64,000 nt of DNA from Bacteroidota bacterium (lineage in GTDB: Bacteria > Bacteroidota > Bacteroidia > Flavobacteriales_F > PHOS-HE28): assembly GCA_029573495.1 (NCBI GenBank), contig JAKQEI010000088.1:1-64000 (forward strand), read 5' to 3'. The notes under the pieces were generated by a model. It was given only the letters and a program-made list of their open reading frames with translations. It did no database searches and was not told where the DNA came from. This document shows, in pieces, positions 50,250 to 61,061 of this stretch (position 1 is the stretch's first letter; the number at the start of each line of letters is the position of its first letter). The position numbers were made by a program, and so were the translations under genes.

Positions 50250-51391
50250 TCGCGTGGACTTGCTTTCGTTCCCCTGCTCCTTCCAAGTCGGATCACCTCG
50301 GCGGCGTTCTGCACGCCCATCGTGGCTATCGCCAGATGCAACCGTTCCAGCGCATCCTTGTCATTGATCAGTTCCAACACCACCCGTCCCAGGTCCTGCA
50401 CCGCATCCGCATCCTTCACCAGGACGGCTGCACCCCGATCGGTCAACGCACGCGCGTTGTGGGTCTGGTGATCCTCTGCGGCGGTCGGCAGCGGCACCAG
50501 GATCGCGGGCTTCTGTACCAGGCACAATTCGCTCACGCTGATGGCGCCGGCCCGTGCGACCACGAGGTCGGCAACGGCGTAGGCGTAGTCCATCCTGGCA
50601 ACGAACTCATGCACCTTGCAATCGGAGTAGTTCAACCGGGCGACGGCTTCCTGTGCCTGCTTGAGATAGGGCGTTCCAGTCTGCCAGATCACCTGAAGCC
50701 CGGCAGCCTGGAAGTCCTTCAGCGCCGCTTCGATCCCACGGTTCACCCCACGCGCACCGAGGCTGCCTCCGGTGATGAACAACACGGGCTTCCCTTCCAC
50801 CAGGCCGAAGTGCTCCATCCCGCGGGGTCGCTTGCCCTGCAGGCGGACCATCTCCTGCCTCACCGGGTTCCCGGTCAGCAACAACTTCTCCTTCGGGAAG
50901 AACCGGTCCATGCCGTCGTAGGCCACGCAGATCCGGTCCACCCGTTTCGAGAGATAGATGTTCGTCCTTCCCGGGAAGCTGTTCTGTTCCTGGATCAGGG
51001 TGGGCACCTGCATACGCTGTGCTGCGGCGAGCAGCGGACCGCTCGCATAACCCCCCACGCCAACGGCCACATGCGGTTCGAAGGTGCGTACGAGTCGACG
51101 TGCCTTCATCATGCTGCGCAAAACACGCCAGGGCAAGGCGAGGTTCTTCACAATGGAACCACGCTGGAAACCCCGGATGGGCAGACCCTCGATCGCATAG
51201 CCCGCGGCCGGCACCTTATCCATCTCCATCTTCCCTTCGGCCCCCACGAAAAGGAATCGTGCCGCAGCATCCCGCTCGCGCACCGCGTTGGCGATGGCGA
51301 TGGCCGGAAAGATGTGACCGCCGGTGCCCCCACCGGAGATCATCACCCGCAGGTCTCCCTCAGGCGAATGCGGTGCGCGGTCGTTGGACAT
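50246..51391 (-). CDS. murG: UDP-GlcNAc undecaprenyl-PP-MurNAc-pentapeptide GlcNAc transferase
   Basis: VMISGGGTGGHIFPAIAIANAV; ITGGSLGARGVN; start approximate, overlaps ftsW 3' end. Confidence 0.95.
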   Translation of the reverse strand: MSNDRAPHSPEGDLRVMISGGGTGGHIFPAIAIANAVRERDAAARFLFVGAEGKMEMDKVPAAGYAIEGLPIRGFQRGSIVKNLALPWRVLRSMMKARRLVRTFEPHVAVGVGGYASGPLLAAAQRMQVPTLIQEQNSFPGRTNIYLSKRVDRICVAYDGMDRFFPKEKLLLTGNPVRQEMVRLQGKRPRGMEHFGLVEGKPVLFITGGSLGARGVNRGIEAALKDFQAAGLQVIWQTGTPYLKQAQEAVARLNYSDCKVHEFVARMDYAYAVADLVVARAGAISVSELCLVQKPAILVPLPTAAEDHQTHNARALTDRGAAVLVKDADAVQDLGRVVLELINDKDALERLHLAIATMGVQNAAEVIRLGRSRGTKASPRE

Positions 51392-52535
51392 CGTTGTTCG
51401 CGGGAGCTTGTTCTTCGTTGCCACGGCTCACGCTGAGCATGATGCCGATGGCGAGGCAGGTGAACCAGACACTCGTACCACCCATGCTCACGAGCGGCAG
51501 GGGTTGACCGGTGACGGGCACGAGGTTGACGGCAACGGCCATGTTGATCATGGCCTGGAGGACGAGCATAAGGCCGAGACCGATGGCGGCGAGCGCACCG
51601 AAGGGCTTCTGGCAGCCGGAGGCCACGCGCACCGCCCGGAAGAGCAGGATCAAGTAGAGCAGCAAGAGCCCCAGGCCACCGAGGATGCTTCCGTACTCCT
51701 CGATGATGAACGCGTAGATCATATCGGAGTACGGGTGCGGCAGGAAGTTGCGCGACTGCCCGCTACCAGGGCCGTTGGGCAGGAAACCACCCGAAGCGAT
51801 CGCGATCTTGGCGTGCTCCACCTGGTAGTTGGCGTCGTGGTCCTCCACGCCGAATGATTCGATGCGCCCCACCCAGGTATCCAGCCGCGGCAGCAGACCG
51901 GGGGTCGACTTCGCGAGCACGAGCAACAGGATGAACACGCCGATCGCAGCGCCCATGATCACCACCATGTGCTTCAACGGCACCTGGCCGATGAACATGA
52001 TGACCAGGCAGACCGTGAAGAGCACGGCGGCGGTGGAGAAGTTCGCGGGCAGGATCAGTCCGCAAATGGCGCCCACCGGTACCATGAGCTTCACCAGGAC
52101 ATCGCGCAGGCTCCACTCCTGACCGTGGTGCTTGCCCAGCACGCGTGCGAGGTAGACGATGAGCACCACCTTCGCGGGATCGCTCGTCTGGAAGCTCTGG
52201 TTGATGATGGGGATGGTGATCCAGCGGCTCGCGTCGTTGATATTGGATCCGAGCAGGAGCGTGAGCAACAACAACACCGCCATCACACCGATGAGCAATT
52301 GCGACAGGCGGGAGTAGATCGTGAACTGCTGCTTCGATACATAGTACATGATGGCGCCCCCGGTGATCAGCATGATCCCATGCTTCATCAGGTAGTGCAT
52401 GGTGCTTCCACCCTCGTGCTTGAAGGCGAGGGAACTGATGGAGCTGTACACCGCGAGCAGGCTGATCAGTCCCAGGAACAGGACCGTCATCCAGATCACG
52501 CGATCGCCCTTCAGCTTATGGATCACCGTGTTCAT
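51360..52535 (-). CDS. ftsW: FtsW/RodA/SpoVE family peptidoglycan polymerase
   Basis: Multi-TM; NGPGSGQSRNFLPHPYSDMIYAFIIEEYGSILGGLGLLLLY; PLPLVSMGGTSVWFTCLAIG. Confidence 0.95.
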   Translation of the reverse strand: MNTVIHKLKGDRVIWMTVLFLGLISLLAVYSSISSLAFKHEGGSTMHYLMKHGIMLITGGAIMYYVSKQQFTIYSRLSQLLIGVMAVLLLLTLLLGSNINDASRWITIPIINQSFQTSDPAKVVLIVYLARVLGKHHGQEWSLRDVLVKLMVPVGAICGLILPANFSTAAVLFTVCLVIMFIGQVPLKHMVVIMGAAIGVFILLLVLAKSTPGLLPRLDTWVGRIESFGVEDHDANYQVEHAKIAIASGGFLPNGPGSGQSRNFLPHPYSDMIYAFIIEEYGSILGGLGLLLLYLILLFRAVRVASGCQKPFGALAAIGLGLMLVLQAMINMAVAVNLVPVTGQPLPLVSMGGTSVWFTCLAIGIMLSVSRGNEEQAPANNDVQRPRTAFA

Positions 52536-52544
52536 CGTTCGCTC

Positions 52545-53054
52545 TTAGAGATCGCGTACCGCACGTTTGAACTCCGCCCCACGCTCCTCGTAGTTCGCGA
52601 AGCCATTGCCGCTCGGGCATGCCGGGCTGAAGAGCACGGACTCGCCCGGACGTACCAGCTCGTTCGCCAGGAAGACGGCCGTCCGCAGTTCATCGGTCAC
52701 ATAGAGGTGCTCCACGGGCGCGGCACCCTCCTTCTCCACACCATCCACGGCACGGCCGAAGAGCACCATCGCGCTCACCTTCTCGATCAACAGGTCCTGC
52801 ACATGTCCTTCGTCCATCTCGTTGCACACGTCGCCCACGATCCACACCACCTTGCCGGGCATCTGCGCAAGCGATTCCAATGAAGCGTCGAGGAAGGTGG
52901 CACGGGAGTCGTTGATGTATTCGACTCCGTTGCGGGTGGCCACATGCTCCAACCGGTGCGGGCCGGGCCCTTGTGTGGAGAGCGCGGCGCGCCGGGCATC
53001 CACCAACTGACCACCGGCCAGGCGGAGCGAGGGGATCGGTTTCTTCTCTTCCAT
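52545..53054 (-). CDS. Stand-alone MurD C-terminal-domain paralog (169 aa), lacking the N-terminal and central ATP-grasping domains
   Basis: [22 protein letters not shown]...SPACPSGNGFANYEERGAEFKRAVRDL aligns with the C-terminal domain of adjacent MurD; start MEEKKPIPSL, 20 bp after murD stop, 9 bp before ftsW start. Confidence 0.85.
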   Translation of the reverse strand: MEEKKPIPSLRLAGGQLVDARRAALSTQGPGPHRLEHVATRNGVEYINDSRATFLDASLESLAQMPGKVVWIVGDVCNEMDEGHVQDLLIEKVSAMVLFGRAVDGVEKEGAAPVEHLYVTDELRTAVFLANELVRPGESVLFSPACPSGNGFANYEERGAEFKRAVRDL

Positions 53055-53074
53055 GGGTTCCGGGTATTGAATGG

Positions 53075-54409
53075 TCAAAGACCTCTCACAGCGGACTTGA
53101 AGCGACGGCCGCGTTCCTCGTAGTTCTCGAACAGGTCGAAGCTGGCACAGGCCGGGCTCAGCAGCACCACATCCCCGGACTCGGCCATGCCGTTCGCAGT
53201 GATCACGGCCTGTTCTGCGCTGGCCGTGTCCACGATGATGGGCACCACGCCGGCGAAGGCCTTGTGGACCTTCGCGTTGTCGGTCCCCAGGCAAACGATC
53301 GCCTTCACCTTCTGCTTCACCAGATCCATCAACGAGCTGTAATCATTGCCCTTGTCCACCCCACCGGCGATCCAGATCACGGGCTTGTCCATGCTTTCCA
53401 GCGCGTACCAGGCCGAGTTCACATTGGTGGCCTTGGAGTCGTTGATGTACTCCACACCATGCACCATGGCCACATGCTCCAGGCGATGTTCCACGTTCTG
53501 GAAATCGCTGAGGCTGTCGCGCACGATATCGCTGCGGATCTCGAGCACACGTGCGGCGATCCCGGCCGCCATGGAGTTGTACACGTTGTGCTTCCCTTTG
53601 AGTGCGAGTTCGATGATGGACATGTGGAAGGTGGATCGGTTCGTGTTGATGTGGATGTTTTCGTCTTGCAGGAATGCGCCTTGATCGACGGTGTGCTGTA
53701 TGGTGAAAGGCCAGCGATGCGCCTTCACGGAATGCGTGTGGAGCCACGCGTTGGACTCGGGGTCGTCAGCGCAGTGGATGAAATGGTCCTCCTCCCGCTG
53801 GTTCATGGCGATGCGGAACTTGCTCGCCACGTAGTTCTCCATGCGGTACTCGTACCGGTCCAGGTGGTCCGGTGTGATGTTCAACAGGATCGCCACGTCC
53901 GGCCTGAACGTGATGATCCCGTCCAGCTGGAAGCTGCTCAGCTCAAGCACGTACCAGGCGTTGTCCCCATCGGCCACGAGCCCGGCGAAGCTGGTGCCCA
54001 CGTTACCCCCAACGGCCACGTCAAGACCGGCCCGCTTGAGGATGTGATGCGTGAGCAGGGTGGTCGTCGTCTTCCCATTGCTGCCGGTGATCGCCACGAT
54101 GCGTCCGTTGGCGTGGCGATAGGCGAACTCGATCTCGCTGATCACGGGGATGCCCTTCTCGCGCACGGCCCTGACCAGCGAAGCGGCATCCGGAATGCCG
54201 GGGCTCTTCACCACCTCGTCCGCTTCCAGGACACGCGCCACGGTATGGCCTCCTTCCTCGAACGCGATCCCCAGGGACCTGAGCTCCTCCCGGTAGGCCG
54301 GCTTCACTGCACCGTTGTCGCTCACGAACACATCGAGCCCGCGCTGCTTCGCCAACCGCGCCGCACCGACACCGCTTTCCTGTGCACCGAGGACCACGAG
54401 CTTCTTCAT
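53075..54409 (-). CDS. murD: UDP-N-acetylmuramoylalanine-D-glutamate ligase
   Basis: [46 protein letters not shown]. Confidence 0.97.
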   Translation of the reverse strand: MKKLVVLGAQESGVGAARLAKQRGLDVFVSDNGAVKPAYREELRSLGIAFEEGGHTVARVLEADEVVKSPGIPDAASLVRAVREKGIPVISEIEFAYRHANGRIVAITGSNGKTTTTLLTHHILKRAGLDVAVGGNVGTSFAGLVADGDNAWYVLELSSFQLDGIITFRPDVAILLNITPDHLDRYEYRMENYVASKFRIAMNQREEDHFIHCADDPESNAWLHTHSVKAHRWPFTIQHTVDQGAFLQDENIHINTNRSTFHMSIIELALKGKHNVYNSMAAGIAARVLEIRSDIVRDSLSDFQNVEHRLEHVAMVHGVEYINDSKATNVNSAWYALESMDKPVIWIAGGVDKGNDYSSLMDLVKQKVKAIVCLGTDNAKVHKAFAGVVPIIVDTASAEQAVITANGMAESGDVVLLSPACASFDLFENYEERGRRFKSAVRGL

Positions 54410-55656
54410 CGGAGCTTGAGGGTTACGATGGACAGGACGGCGAGCATGATGCCCACGATCCAGAAGCGGCTCACGATCTTGCTCTCGTGGACCCCCTTCT
54501 TCTGGTAGTGGTGGTGCAATGGTGACATCAGCAGGATCCTGCGTCCTTCACCGTACTTCTTGCGTGTGTACTTGAAATAGGACACCTGCGCCATCACGCT
54601 CAGGTTCTCCACGAGGAAGATGCCGCAGAGCACGGGGATCAGCAGTTCCTTGCGCACCAGGATGGCGAGCGTGGCGATGATGCCTCCCAGCGCGAGGCTG
54701 CCCGTATCTCCCATGAAGACCTGCGCCGGATAGGCGTTGTACCAGAGGAAGCCGATGCAGGCACCGAGCAGGGCACCGATGAACACCGCGAGCTCACCGC
54801 TGCCCGGGATGTACATGATGTCCAGGTATTGCGCGAAGATGATGTTGCCGCTCACGTAGGCCAGGATGCCCAGGGTGAGCACCATGATCGCACTGGTACC
54901 GGTCGCCAGTCCGTCAAGTCCGTCTGTGATGTTGGCGCCGTTGCTCACGGCGGCGATGATGAAGATGATGATGCCGATGTAGAGGATCCAGGTGTACTGC
55001 CTGGCGCCGTTGCCGAAGAGCTTCGCGAGGATGGAGGAGTAGTTCAGCTCATTGTCCTTCACGAAGGGGATCGTCGTGTTCGGTGACTTCCGGTTGAGCA
55101 TGTAGTGCTGCGTGCCATCCTCCTCGGTGATGATGTGCACGTCCTTCTCCTCGAACTGTTGCGCGATCACCTCGGGCACCTCGACACGTGTTCGGATCTC
55201 GGGGTGGAAGTACACGGTGGAGCCGATGATGATGCCCACGCCCACCTGACCGACCACCTTGAACTTGCCGGCGAGTCCGCGCTTGTCCTTCTTGAAGACC
55301 TTGATGTAGTCATCAATGAAGCCGATGGCACCCAGCCACACCGTGCTCACGAGCAGCAGCAGGATGTAGATGTTGTCCAGCCGCGCGAAGAGCAACGTGG
55401 GGATGATCGTGGCCGAGAGGATGATGAGTCCGCCCATCGTCGGCGTCCCCTGCTTCTGGATCTGCCCCTCGAGCCCGAGGTCGCGCACCGTTTCACCCAC
55501 CTGCATGCGCCTCAGGAGGTTGATGATGCCCTTGCCCCACCACAAGGAGATGAGCAACGAGATGAAGACCGCCATCGCCGCGCGGAAGGAGATGTAGGTG
55601 AACAACCCCGAACCGGGAACGCGCGCACCAAGCCAGTCGAAGAGGTGGTACAGCAT
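54406..55656 (-). CDS. mraY: Phospho-MurNAc-pentapeptide transferase
   Basis: [34 protein letters not shown]. Confidence 0.98.
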   Translation of the reverse strand: MLYHLFDWLGARVPGSGLFTYISFRAAMAVFISLLISLWWGKGIINLLRRMQVGETVRDLGLEGQIQKQGTPTMGGLIILSATIIPTLLFARLDNIYILLLLVSTVWLGAIGFIDDYIKVFKKDKRGLAGKFKVVGQVGVGIIIGSTVYFHPEIRTRVEVPEVIAQQFEEKDVHIITEEDGTQHYMLNRKSPNTTIPFVKDNELNYSSILAKLFGNGARQYTWILYIGIIIFIIAAVSNGANITDGLDGLATGTSAIMVLTLGILAYVSGNIIFAQYLDIMYIPGSGELAVFIGALLGACIGFLWYNAYPAQVFMGDTGSLALGGIIATLAILVRKELLIPVLCGIFLVENLSVMAQVSYFKYTRKKYGEGRRILLMSPLHHHYQKKGVHESKIVSRFWIVGIMLAVLSIVTLKLR

Positions 55657-57119
55657 TACTTGTGGAGGAGTTCAAGGGTTTCCTGCAGCACGGCCACATC
55701 GTCGAAGGGGTGCTTCACCCCGTTGACCTCCTGGTAGGTCTCGTGACCCTTTCCGGCGATCAACACCACATCACCCGGCTTCGCGATGCCCACCGCCTGC
55801 CGGATGGCCTCGCGGCGATCGGCGTTCACGTACACGCGTGGCTGGTCACCGGCCTGCACCCCTTCCCGCATCTCGTTGAGGATGGCCATGGGGTCCTCGC
55901 TGCGCGGATTGTCGCTGGTGAGCACCACCTGATCGCTCAGCTCCGAGGCGATGCGCGCCATCACCGGACGTTTCGTTCTGTCCCGATCACCACCGCAGCC
56001 CACCACCGTGATCACCTGTTCGGTATCGCCCACCACATCGTTGATCGTCGTGAGCACGTTCTTCAGCGCATCCGGCGTATGGGCATAATCCACGATCCCG
56101 ATGATGCCGCCCGTGCTGCGCACGATCTGGAAGCGGCCGCGCGGCGGCTGCAGATCGCTCACGGCGGTGAGCACGTTCATCGACGGTTCGCCGAGCAGGA
56201 TGGCGACCGTGTAGGCCGCGAGCAGATTGCTGGCATTGAACGTACCGATCAACCGCGAGTACACATCATGCCCGTCGATGTTCAGGTGCAGCCCGGTGAG
56301 CTGGTTCTCCACGATGCGGGCCTTGTGGTCCGCCATGTTCCGTACGGCGAACGAGTGTTTGCTCCCCTTCGTGTTCTGCAGCATCACCGCGCTGTTCGCA
56401 TCGTCGGCGTTCACCAGGGCGAAGGCCGAGGCGGGCAGCTGGTCGAAGAAGCGCTTCTTGGCCTTGATGTACTCGGCGAAGGTGCCGTGGTAGTCCAGGT
56501 GATCGTGCGTGATGTTCATGAACACCGCGCCGGTGAACTGCAGGCCGGCGATGCGCTCCTGCACCACGCTGTGGCTGCTCACCTCCATGAAGCAATGCGT
56601 CACCTTCTCCGCCACCATCTCTGCGAGCAGCTCGTTCAGGCGGATCGCATCGGGCGTGGTGTGCGTGCTGGGGATGGTGCGCTGGCCGATCCGCGTCTCC
56701 ACGGTGCTGATCAATCCGCACTTGTGTCCCAGTGCGCGGAACAGGCGGAAGAGCAGGGTGGCCGTGCTCGTCTTCCCGTTGGTGCCGGTGATGCCAACGA
56801 GCTTCAGCTTCTTCGAGGGGTGGTCGTGGAAGTTGGCGGCGAGCACGCCAAGGGCGGCGGCGGCATCCTCCACGCGCACATAGGTCACACCCTCCTTCAG
56901 CTCGGCCGGCAGCACCTCGCAGATGATGGCGCTGGCGCCGCTCTCGATGGCCTTCGCGATGAAATCGTGACCGTCCGCCTGGGTGCCGCGTGTGGCGACG
57001 AAAGCGGTGAAGGCGACGACCTTGCGGCTGTCGAACGCGATGGCCTCGATCGCCGTGTTGGTTGAACCGACCACCTGCTCGATGCGCACCTTGTATAGGA
57101 TGTCCCTGAGCAGCTTCAT
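55656..57119 (-). CDS. murE: UDP-MurNAc-tripeptide synthetase MurE
   Basis: [44 protein letters not shown]; start MKLLRDIL. Confidence 0.97.
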   Translation of the reverse strand: MKLLRDILYKVRIEQVVGSTNTAIEAIAFDSRKVVAFTAFVATRGTQADGHDFIAKAIESGASAIICEVLPAELKEGVTYVRVEDAAAALGVLAANFHDHPSKKLKLVGITGTNGKTSTATLLFRLFRALGHKCGLISTVETRIGQRTIPSTHTTPDAIRLNELLAEMVAEKVTHCFMEVSSHSVVQERIAGLQFTGAVFMNITHDHLDYHGTFAEYIKAKKRFFDQLPASAFALVNADDANSAVMLQNTKGSKHSFAVRNMADHKARIVENQLTGLHLNIDGHDVYSRLIGTFNASNLLAAYTVAILLGEPSMNVLTAVSDLQPPRGRFQIVRSTGGIIGIVDYAHTPDALKNVLTTINDVVGDTEQVITVVGCGGDRDRTKRPVMARIASELSDQVVLTSDNPRSEDPMAILNEMREGVQAGDQPRVYVNADRREAIRQAVGIAKPGDVVLIAGKGHETYQEVNGVKHPFDDVAVLQETLELLHK

Positions 57120-59224
57120 GTCAGTTCGATCGTGATGGTCGATCCCTGGAAGGCCCTCGAGCCGGGTTGCAGCGACTGGCGCTTGACCATGCCATTGCCC
57201 TGTACCTTCACACGCAGGCCCCGGTTCTCGAGGATGTAGAGGGCATCGCGGAGGCCCATGCCCAGCACATTGGGTACCCGGTCCATGGCGTCCGCCGGGA
57301 TGCCGCGGGGCTTCAACACCACCGTGGAATCGCCCGCTTCGGTGGTCACCCACTCACTCTCCCCTTCCACCCGGATGGTAACGCCCAGTCCTTCGAGCGC
57401 GGTGCGCAGGTCCGCTGAATGACCGCTCAGGCTCACCGGCGTACGCGGTCCGTCGACCACGGCCAGACGCGTCTGCTGCTGCAGCTCGATCCGGTTGCTG
57501 TAGATCTTGTCCGCGATCTCCTTGAAGATCGGCCCCGCCACCACGTTGCCATAGTATCCGCTCATGGTGGGCCCGTTCACCACCACGATGCAGCTGTACT
57601 TCGGCGCGTCCGCTGGGAAGTATCCTACGAAGGAGGCCTGATAGCTCAACCCGTGCTCCTTGTAGCTGCCGTTCTTCGCCACCTGCGCCGTCCCCGTCTT
57701 CCCCGCGATGGCGAAATGCGCGGCGCGCAGGTTCATCGCCGTTCCGGTATCGACCACCGCGCGAAGCATCCGGTGAGCGATCTCCAAGGTCGACTCCGAA
57801 CAAATGCGCGGGTTGATCACCTGCGGCGGCATCCGTTCCACCACCTTCCCGTTCCGTGACACGTGGTCAACGAATTGCGGGCGCATCATCCTGCCGCCGT
57901 TCGCCACGGCATTGTAGAAGGTGAGCACCTGCAGGGGTGTGAGCGCTGTCTCGTAGCCGATGCTCATCCAGGGCAGGCTCACCCCGCTCCATCCCTTCTC
58001 TCCCGGACTGCGCATCGTAGGGGTAGCCTCGCCGGGGATCCGCACGCCGGTGACCTCGTGCAGGCCCATGCGCTTCAGACCCGCCACGAATCGCTTCGGA
58101 TCCTGCTGGTAGGCCTTGTTCACAGCGATGCTGATGCCCGTGTTCGATGAGACCTCGAAGGCCCGCTGCACCGTGATGCGCCCGAACCCGCCCTCGTGCG
58201 AATCGCGCATGATGCGGTTGTAATAACGCACCTGGCCATTGCGGGTGTCCACGGTATCGGTCGGTCTGATGGTACCATCCTCGAAGCCGACCATGAGGCT
58301 CGCGAGCTTGAAGGTGGACCCGGGTTCGGTGGCGTGGGCGACCGCGTAGTTGAGGTCCTCCACATAGGTGCTGTCGTTGCGGCGGGTGAGGTTGCTGATC
58401 GCCTTGATGTAGCCGGTCTCCACTTCCATCACCACCACGGTGCCGTACTGCGCGCCGTGCTTGATGAGCTGACGCTCCAGTGCGGCATCGGCCACATCCT
58501 GCAGGTTGATGTCGATCGTCGTGTGGATGTCGCTGCCCGGAACCGGGTCCACACCGTCGCCATTGTCAACGGGCATCCACACACCGCCGGTCAGTCGACG
58601 CTCCAGACGGCGGCCGGTCACACCGCGGAGCCATTGGTCGTAACCACCCTCCAGACCGAGCGTGCTGCTGTCGCGCAACACGTAACCCACACTGCGCGAC
58701 GCCAGACGACCGAAGGGATGTACGCGCACGGTGCGCTTCTCGGTGAGCAGCCCGCCTTTGTAGCGACCGAGACGGAACAGCGGGAAGGTGCGCAGCTGCT
58801 GCACCTGGGTGTGGTCCGCACGACGCTTCACCAGGTGATAGCGCTCCTTGCGATGGCGCGCATCGGTGAGATCACGCTTGTACTCGGTGGCCGAACGGTC
58901 GCCGAACAAAGCCGCGAGCCGCAGGCTCAATGAATCGATGTTGGCGCGGAACAGATCGTCGGTGAGTCCGCTCGCCATCAGGTCCATGCGCACATCGTAC
59001 TCCGGTACGCTGGTGGCGAGCAACCGGCCGTCCTCGCTGTAGATGTGGCCGCGATCGGGCTGGACCGTGCGGTAGGTGGTGCTCACCGTTCCAGCCTTGG
59101 CCAGCCACTTGTCACCTTCCGCGATCTGGATCGTGAAGAGCTTGACGGCGATGGCGATGGCGAAGAGGACGATGGCCACATAGACCATGTTGGCACGCGC
59201 TCGGAACTGCTTGTTGTCCGTCAT
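57116..59224 (-). CDS. ftsI: Division-specific penicillin-binding protein (FtsI-like, C-terminal PASTA)
   Basis: TEPGSTFKLASLMVGFEDG (SxxK), SSNTGIS (SxN), AGKTGTAQ (KTG); PASTA-like tail. Confidence 0.95.
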   Translation of the reverse strand: MTDNKQFRARANMVYVAIVLFAIAIAVKLFTIQIAEGDKWLAKAGTVSTTYRTVQPDRGHIYSEDGRLLATSVPEYDVRMDLMASGLTDDLFRANIDSLSLRLAALFGDRSATEYKRDLTDARHRKERYHLVKRRADHTQVQQLRTFPLFRLGRYKGGLLTEKRTVRVHPFGRLASRSVGYVLRDSSTLGLEGGYDQWLRGVTGRRLERRLTGGVWMPVDNGDGVDPVPGSDIHTTIDINLQDVADAALERQLIKHGAQYGTVVVMEVETGYIKAISNLTRRNDSTYVEDLNYAVAHATEPGSTFKLASLMVGFEDGTIRPTDTVDTRNGQVRYYNRIMRDSHEGGFGRITVQRAFEVSSNTGISIAVNKAYQQDPKRFVAGLKRMGLHEVTGVRIPGEATPTMRSPGEKGWSGVSLPWMSIGYETALTPLQVLTFYNAVANGGRMMRPQFVDHVSRNGKVVERMPPQVINPRICSESTLEIAHRMLRAVVDTGTAMNLRAAHFAIAGKTGTAQVAKNGSYKEHGLSYQASFVGYFPADAPKYSCIVVVNGPTMSGYYGNVVAGPIFKEIADKIYSNRIELQQQTRLAVVDGPRTPVSLSGHSADLRTALEGLGVTIRVEGESEWVTTEAGDSTVVLKPRGIPADAMDRVPNVLGMGLRDALYILENRGLRVKVQGNGMVKRQSLQPGSRAFQGSTITIELT

Positions 59225-59643
59225 GGGCGTGTGCGTTCGAGGCGGTCCTCGTCGACCTCCAGTTTCACGGGTGGCACGCGGCTCTCCTTCAGTCCCAGCT
59301 GGCCGATGCCGGAGGCCACCTGGCTCTGTTGTTCCGCCTTCTCGAGCTGGGCGCGCACGGTGATGTACTCCGAGCGCAATTCCTTCAGCTCGGAATCGGT
59401 GCGGTGCAGGTCGCGCACCACGCGTTCGGTGTGATAGCCATAGGCGATGTAGGCGATCATCAATCCGGCGCAGAAGAGGATGAAGGGCATGTTGCCGAGC
59501 AGCTTCTCGCGCGTGAGGAATGAGCCGTTCAGCACGCCGATCATCAGCCGGGGCACGCGCACGCTGCCACCCGGCCTGGCAGTGGCCTTGCGGGACTTTG
59601 CCGCCGGGGCTTCCTCCTCCTGCTTGTCGCGCAGCTTGTTCAC
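59221..59643 (-). CDS. FtsL-like protein
   Basis: Single TM plus heptad-like coiled coil between rsmH and ftsI. Confidence 0.75.
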   Translation of the reverse strand: MNKLRDKQEEEAPAAKSRKATARPGGSVRVPRLMIGVLNGSFLTREKLLGNMPFILFCAGLMIAYIAYGYHTERVVRDLHRTDSELKELRSEYITVRAQLEKAEQQSQVASGIGQLGLKESRVPPVKLEVDEDRLERTRP

Positions 59644-60545
59644 GTGCGTGTGGCTATTCTCAATCGGGCGCTCCTGGCCCGGGGGTTCCTTGCTATCTCG
59701 GTATCCGTTGGTTGGATGGCCTTGTTGCTTGAAGGGTCGAAAGGCCGGTTGCGATTGCCGAAGACGTCCTTCGTCTCCTCACCACCGAGGTCACCACTGC
59801 GCATCCAGTTCTTCACCAGGCGGTCCTCCAGGCTGTGGTAGCTCATCACCACCAGGCGTCCTCCGGGCGCGATCACCTCGGCGCTCTGCCGCAGCAGTGC
59901 TTCGAGGGAAGCCAGTTCATCGTTCACCGCGATGCGCAGTGCCTGGAACACCTGGGCGAGGAAGGCGCTCTCCTTCCCACGTGGCGTCACCGGCTTCAGC
60001 GCCTCCACCAGCTGGTGGGTGGTCCCGATCCGCGTATCGGCGCTCGCCTTCACCAGCTGCCGGGCCACCCGGTGAGCGCCTTCCACCTCACCATACTTCC
60101 GCAACACACCGGTCAGCGCCGCTTCATCCAGGTCGCACAGGAGCTGCGAGGCGGTTCGCTTCCCGCGATGGTCCATGCGCATGTCCAGCGGACCATCGAA
60201 GCGGAAGCTGAAGCCGCGCGCACCGGTGTCGAACTGGTGGCTGCTCACGCCGAGATCGGCGAGCAGGCCGTTCACCGGAATGGCATGCAGGTAGCGCAGG
60301 TGGTTGCGCAGCCAACGGAAATCGGCCTTCACGAGCGTGAAGCGATCGTCGGTCGGCGCATTCCTCCAGGCATCGCGATCACGATCGAACGCGATCAATC
60401 GGCCCTTTGGACCCAGCTGGGCGAGGATGGCCTTGCTGTGGCCTCCGCCACCGAACGTCACGTCCACATAGACGCCGTCGGGGTGGATGTTCAATCCTTC
60501 AAGACAGGCTTGTAAAAGAACGGGGTCGTGATACTCATGCGTCAT
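59640..60545 (-). CDS. rsmH: 16S rRNA (cytosine1402-N4)-methyltransferase
   Basis: YHDPVLLQACLEGLNIHPDGVYVDVTFGGGGHSKAIL; ISYHSLEDR-like VMSYHSLEDRLVKNW. Confidence 0.97.
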   Translation of the reverse strand: MTHEYHDPVLLQACLEGLNIHPDGVYVDVTFGGGGHSKAILAQLGPKGRLIAFDRDRDAWRNAPTDDRFTLVKADFRWLRNHLRYLHAIPVNGLLADLGVSSHQFDTGARGFSFRFDGPLDMRMDHRGKRTASQLLCDLDEAALTGVLRKYGEVEGAHRVARQLVKASADTRIGTTHQLVEALKPVTPRGKESAFLAQVFQALRIAVNDELASLEALLRQSAEVIAPGGRLVVMSYHSLEDRLVKNWMRSGDLGGEETKDVFGNRNRPFDPSSNKAIQPTDTEIARNPRARSARLRIATRT

Positions 60546-60993
60546 TGGGTTTACCGGCCATGACTTTCGCCGCCAACGACTTGAAGTCCACATTCCCGCT
60601 CAGCGCGCGCTTGTATCCGCCCTCGCTCCAGATCTCGATGCGATCGCCCATGCCCGCGAACACGATGTCCTTGCCGAGGTTGGCGTAGGACATCAATGTC
60701 TTCGGGAGCAGCAATCGCCCTGAGGCGTCGAGCTCCACCGGCGTGGCCCCGTTGAGGAAACGCCGGATGAACTCCACGTTCTCCGGGTCGAAGCGGTTCA
60801 ACCGGCGCACCTCTGCGCTGGTCCTGTTCCACTCGTCCATCGGATAGAGTACGAGACACTCGCTGAACACATCGCGGTTCACCACGAAGCCCTTGGACTC
60901 CGCCCCACCGAGCTGCTTCTTCAGCGCGGCGGGCAAGAGCGCTCGGCTCTTGGCATCCAAGGTTCCCGGGTATTCCCCTAATAGGTTCAGCAT
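60535..60993 (-). CDS. mraZ: Transcriptional regulator MraZ
   Basis: LGEYPGTLDAKSRALLPAALKKQL; PVELDASGRLLLPKTLMSYA. Confidence 0.96.
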   Translation of the reverse strand: MLNLLGEYPGTLDAKSRALLPAALKKQLGGAESKGFVVNRDVFSECLVLYPMDEWNRTSAEVRRLNRFDPENVEFIRRFLNGATPVELDASGRLLLPKTLMSYANLGKDIVFAGMGDRIEIWSEGGYKRALSGNVDFKSLAAKVMAGKPNDA

Positions 60994-61017
60994 AGCGCAT
61001 GCACGCAGGAATGGTCG

Positions 61018-61061
61018 CGAAAGTAGGCGGGACCGCCCACTTACCCCCACTTATTCCCCCG
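61018..61061 (-). promoter_or_regulatory. Candidate mraZ promoter with MraZ-box-like direct repeats
   Basis: Minus strand: CGGGGGAATA-AGTGGGGGTA-AGTGGGCGGT, 10-bp period (61036-61061); downstream TACTTTCG (61018-61025). Confidence 0.6.

Noticed and set aside
53055-53294. In-frame N-terminal extension of the MurD-CTD ORF
   Set aside because: Overlaps murD out of frame, Arg/His/Gly-rich with no Mur ligase homology; ATG 53054 is the credible start.
52973-54508. 511-aa plus-strand ORF opposite murD
   Set aside because: Antisense shadow of murD; His/Val-rich nonsense composition.
55662-57065. 467-aa plus-strand ORF opposite murE
   Set aside because: Antisense shadow frame of murE.
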